Below, in pieces: positions 13,101 through 15,067 of a DNA stretch of 15,067 bases. The notes beneath the pieces were generated by a model. The model saw only the letters and a list, made by a program, of their open reading frames with translations, ran no database searches and was not told the DNA's origin. This DNA is from an uncultured Anaerolineaceae bacterium (lineage in GTDB: Bacteria; Chloroflexota; Anaerolineae; Anaerolineales; Anaerolineaceae), in contig CALCQT010000423.1 in assembly GCA_937894825.1 (NCBI GenBank), forward strand, positions 1 through 15,067, in the 5' to 3' direction. The stretch's first letter is position 1; each line of letters opens with the position of its first letter. The translations under genes and the position numbers were made by a program.

Positions 13101-14915
13101 ATGAGAACGAAACCTCATTACAAAAAGACTGGCTTCATCGAATATGGCGTCCTGGTTGCTCTATCAAGTCTCTTTGTCTTCCTGAATCTCTCACAGGAAG
13201 GATACGGAAATACCTATTACGCGGCGGGCGTAAAAAGTATGGGAGTGTCCTGGAAGAACCTATTTTTCGTTTCTTTTGACCCGTCCGGGTTCGTCTCACT
13301 TGATAAACCGCCGCTTGGCTTTTGGCTGCAAACATTGGGCACAAAACTTTTCGGGTTTTCCGGATGGGCGCTGTTCTTTCCGCAGGCAATTTCCCATGTC
13401 CTCTCAACCTGCCTTCTTTTCATGATTATGAAACAAGCTTTCGGGAAACGCCCTGCTTTCCTGGCCGGATTAATTTTCTGTTTGACACCGATCAACATTG
13501 CCACTGCTCGTAACAACACAACCGATAGTTTGATCGTATTGGCAAGCCTTTTGGCAATGCGTTTTTTTCAGTTATATGCAGAAACCATGAAAGATAAGTG
13601 GCTATATACATTTGCAGTCACCATCGGTTTGGGATTTAATATCAAAATGACACAGATATTTTTGATCCTGCCTGCGTTTTTACTCGGCAATTTTTTAATT
13701 AAAGACCCTGCCTATAAGCCTAAAGTGAGCTCACTGATCATTTCAGCTGTAATTCTATGCTTCGTTTCATCCATCTGGATGGTAGTCGTAAAAATAACCC
13801 CGCCTCAGCAAAGGCCGTTTATTGGGGGCAGCATGAATAATGATCCTTTCAATTTAGCGCTCTACTATAATGGCCTTGATAGAATTGTGGGAAATACGCA
13901 ACTTGAAGCCTTGCAGGTTTCAAATCCCGCTGAAATCGGGAACCCCGGTCTATTAAGATTATTCACGAAGGAATTGAACGGGCAGATCACCTGGTTTATC
14001 CCAATTTCGCTTTTGTCCGGGTTTTATCTTTATTCGTTATACCGAAAAAAGGATTGCTCCCCAGCAGGATTTTGGTTGGTTATTGTTTTCGGAATTTGGT
14101 TGATTACCTGCATCCTCTTTTTCAGTTTCGGGTCTTTTTTCCACCGGCATTATCTGGTTATGCTCGCGCCTCCAATCGCCATTCTTTCAGGGATTGGGAT
14201 CGAGAAATCATTTTCCACAAAAAGTGATGCGTCTCCCGGAAAAATAATGTCAGTATTGATCTTACTCCTGGGGTGGGGAACATCATGGCTGATCATTCGC
14301 CCTTTCATTGTCGAATATGTTTGGATGAAGACCTTATTCTGGATCATTTTTCTACCATCTGTACTCTCATTCGGCTTTCACAAATTATTTAAATTTGAAA
14401 AGAAGAGTTTCGCCCGGAATGTTTTACAGCCTGCCACATCCGTTTTATCAATCGGAATGCTCCTGATAATGCCAACAATTTGGGCCATTTTTCCCTTGAT
14501 CTATGGAGGAAACGGCGATTTGCCGTTTGCCGGCCCGGAAGTGTTGACCTGGAATCATCTCCCTAAAGATGTCGATATTGAACCGCTGCTTGATATGATC
14601 TATGCGAAATATGACAGAGAAAAGTATTATTTAGCCACATTGGATTATAATCCGGCGGATTGGATCATCCTGAAAACAGGGCTGCCGGTAATGGCTATCG
14701 GCGGCTTTTATGGCACAGATCCCATTCTGACAGTCGAGGATCTGGCTGCTGAAGTTCATCAGGGTAATATCCAATTATTCTTTCTTTACGAAAAGACGGC
14801 TGATGAATTACGACCCGATTTGTTGGAATGGCTACACCAAAATTGTCAATCGTTATATCCAGGTTCATCAAAGAATAAAGAATTTTTTCAGTTCTATCAC
14901 TGTCAAAACAAATAG
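13101..14915 (+). CDS. GT39 family membrane glycosyltransferase (PMT_2/ArnT-like)
   Basis: This 604-residue polytopic protein belongs to the dolichyl/polyprenyl-phosphate sugar transferases of family GT39. The first extracytoplasmic loop carries EGYGNTYYAAGVKSMGVSW (33-51). SFDPSGFVSLDKPPLGFW (58-75) and the ATARNNTTDSLIVLAS segment (134-149) follow, all typical of this bacterial subfamily. About ten to twelve hydrophobic segments are visible, and a soluble C-terminal domain includes LKTGLPVMAIGGFYGTDPIL. Such enzymes transfer a sugar from a lipid carrier to a protein or glycolipid outside the membrane. Acceptor and sugar cannot be read here. Its position after a Thr/Pro-stalk surface protein makes protein O-glycosylation a plausible role. 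The ATG at 13101 has only a weak AAGG 15 bases upstream. No strong promoter was seen, though TATAAT occurs at 13013-13018 without a good -35. The gene looks more A/T-rich than the sortase genes. Confidence 0.9.
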   Translation: MRTKPHYKKTGFIEYGVLVALSSLFVFLNLSQEGYGNTYYAAGVKSMGVSWKNLFFVSFDPSGFVSLDKPPLGFWLQTLGTKLFGFSGWALFFPQAISHVLSTCLLFMIMKQAFGKRPAFLAGLIFCLTPINIATARNNTTDSLIVLASLLAMRFFQLYAETMKDKWLYTFAVTIGLGFNIKMTQIFLILPAFLLGNFLIKDPAYKPKVSSLIISAVILCFVSSIWMVVVKITPPQQRPFIGGSMNNDPFNLALYYNGLDRIVGNTQLEALQVSNPAEIGNPGLLRLFTKELNGQITWFIPISLLSGFYLYSLYRKKDCSPAGFWLVIVFGIWLITCILFFSFGSFFHRHYLVMLAPPIAILSGIGIEKSFSTKSDASPGKIMSVLILLLGWGTSWLIIRPFIVEYVWMKTLFWIIFLPSVLSFGFHKLFKFEKKSFARNVLQPATSVLSIGMLLIMPTIWAIFPLIYGGNGDLPFAGPEVLTWNHLPKDVDIEPLLDMIYAKYDREKYYLATLDYNPADWIILKTGLPVMAIGGFYGTDPILTVEDLAAEVHQGNIQLFFLYEKTADELRPDLLEWLHQNCQSLYPGSSKNKEFFQFYHCQNK

Positions 14916-15067
14916 CATTACTGGACCGTTATGCGTGCCAATATCATTAGTAATTCTACTTTTTACTCAATCCATTGATTAAATCAAATTTTCTGTGATG
15001 CACCAAATTATTTATAATATACTTAATACAAATATAGATGAGGGTAACCTCCATCTATTTCCTCATT
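14916..15067. other. Non-coding tail with dyads and possible promoter
   Basis: No gene is visible after the glycosyltransferase stop. TTGATT-A-AATCAA (14975-14987) is a perfect dyad. TATAAT occurs at 15013-15018 without a good -35 box. An imperfect hairpin at 15034-15058 (ATAGATG pairing with CATCTAT, and inner GG with CC around TAA) is followed by TTTCCTCATT. It may be a weak terminator for the glycosyltransferase gene or part of the leader of a gene beyond the window. Confidence 0.35.

Overview
The window looks like chromosomal DNA from a Chloroflexota bacterium, most likely of the Anaerolineae type. This is an inference from gene style: surface proteins with Thr/Pro stalks (TPT, TETPDP), DUF11-like repeats fused to sortase domains, a GT39 membrane glycosyltransferase, and a CUT1 sugar transporter without its own ATPase. 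No rRNA, tRNA, transposase or CRISPR array was seen.

Left part (1-7.7 kb, all minus strand). At the left edge is a truncated membrane protein with two membrane segments and an extracytoplasmic Thr/Pro-rich region. It is preceded by an extended -10 promoter so close to the ATG that the mRNA is probably leaderless. To its right lies a sugar-utilisation operon, read right to left: strong promoter (7679-7651), solute-binding protein, intercistronic hairpin, two CUT1 permeases, class II ketose-bisphosphate aldolase, an ADP-dependent sugar kinase (ADP-PFK/ADP-GK family), and an RpiR-type regulator. The kinase and aldolase together could take an imported sugar through phosphorylation to triose phosphates. 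The ATPase must come from elsewhere. GAAAT/ATTTC and CGAAA/TTTCG dyads upstream of the first gene and of the regulator gene are candidate RpiR operators.

Right part (8.0-15 kb): cell-surface genes. A minus-strand gene encodes three DUF11-like beta domains plus a sortase domain. A divergent plus-strand gene encodes a lipoprotein with 18-residue tandem repeats, an adhesin-like two-domain region, a Thr/Pro stalk and a sortase domain. Both have the sortase His/Cys/Arg set, and both carry a PxTGF motif resembling a sorting signal just before the sortase domain. The 572-base divergent intergenic region holds a sequence matching the sigma-54 -24/-12 consensus and three long-range inverted repeats. 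A 19-bp stem terminator separates the second sortase from a GT39 (PMT_2-like) glycosyltransferase, which could plausibly glycosylate the Thr/Pro stalks.

The most unusual content is the pair of 'adhesin plus built-in sortase' proteins with a sorting-signal-like motif at the junction, one of them apparently lipid-anchored. Next is an ADP-dependent kinase embedded in a bacterial ABC sugar operon. All functions are inferred from sequence motifs read by eye; no database search was run.
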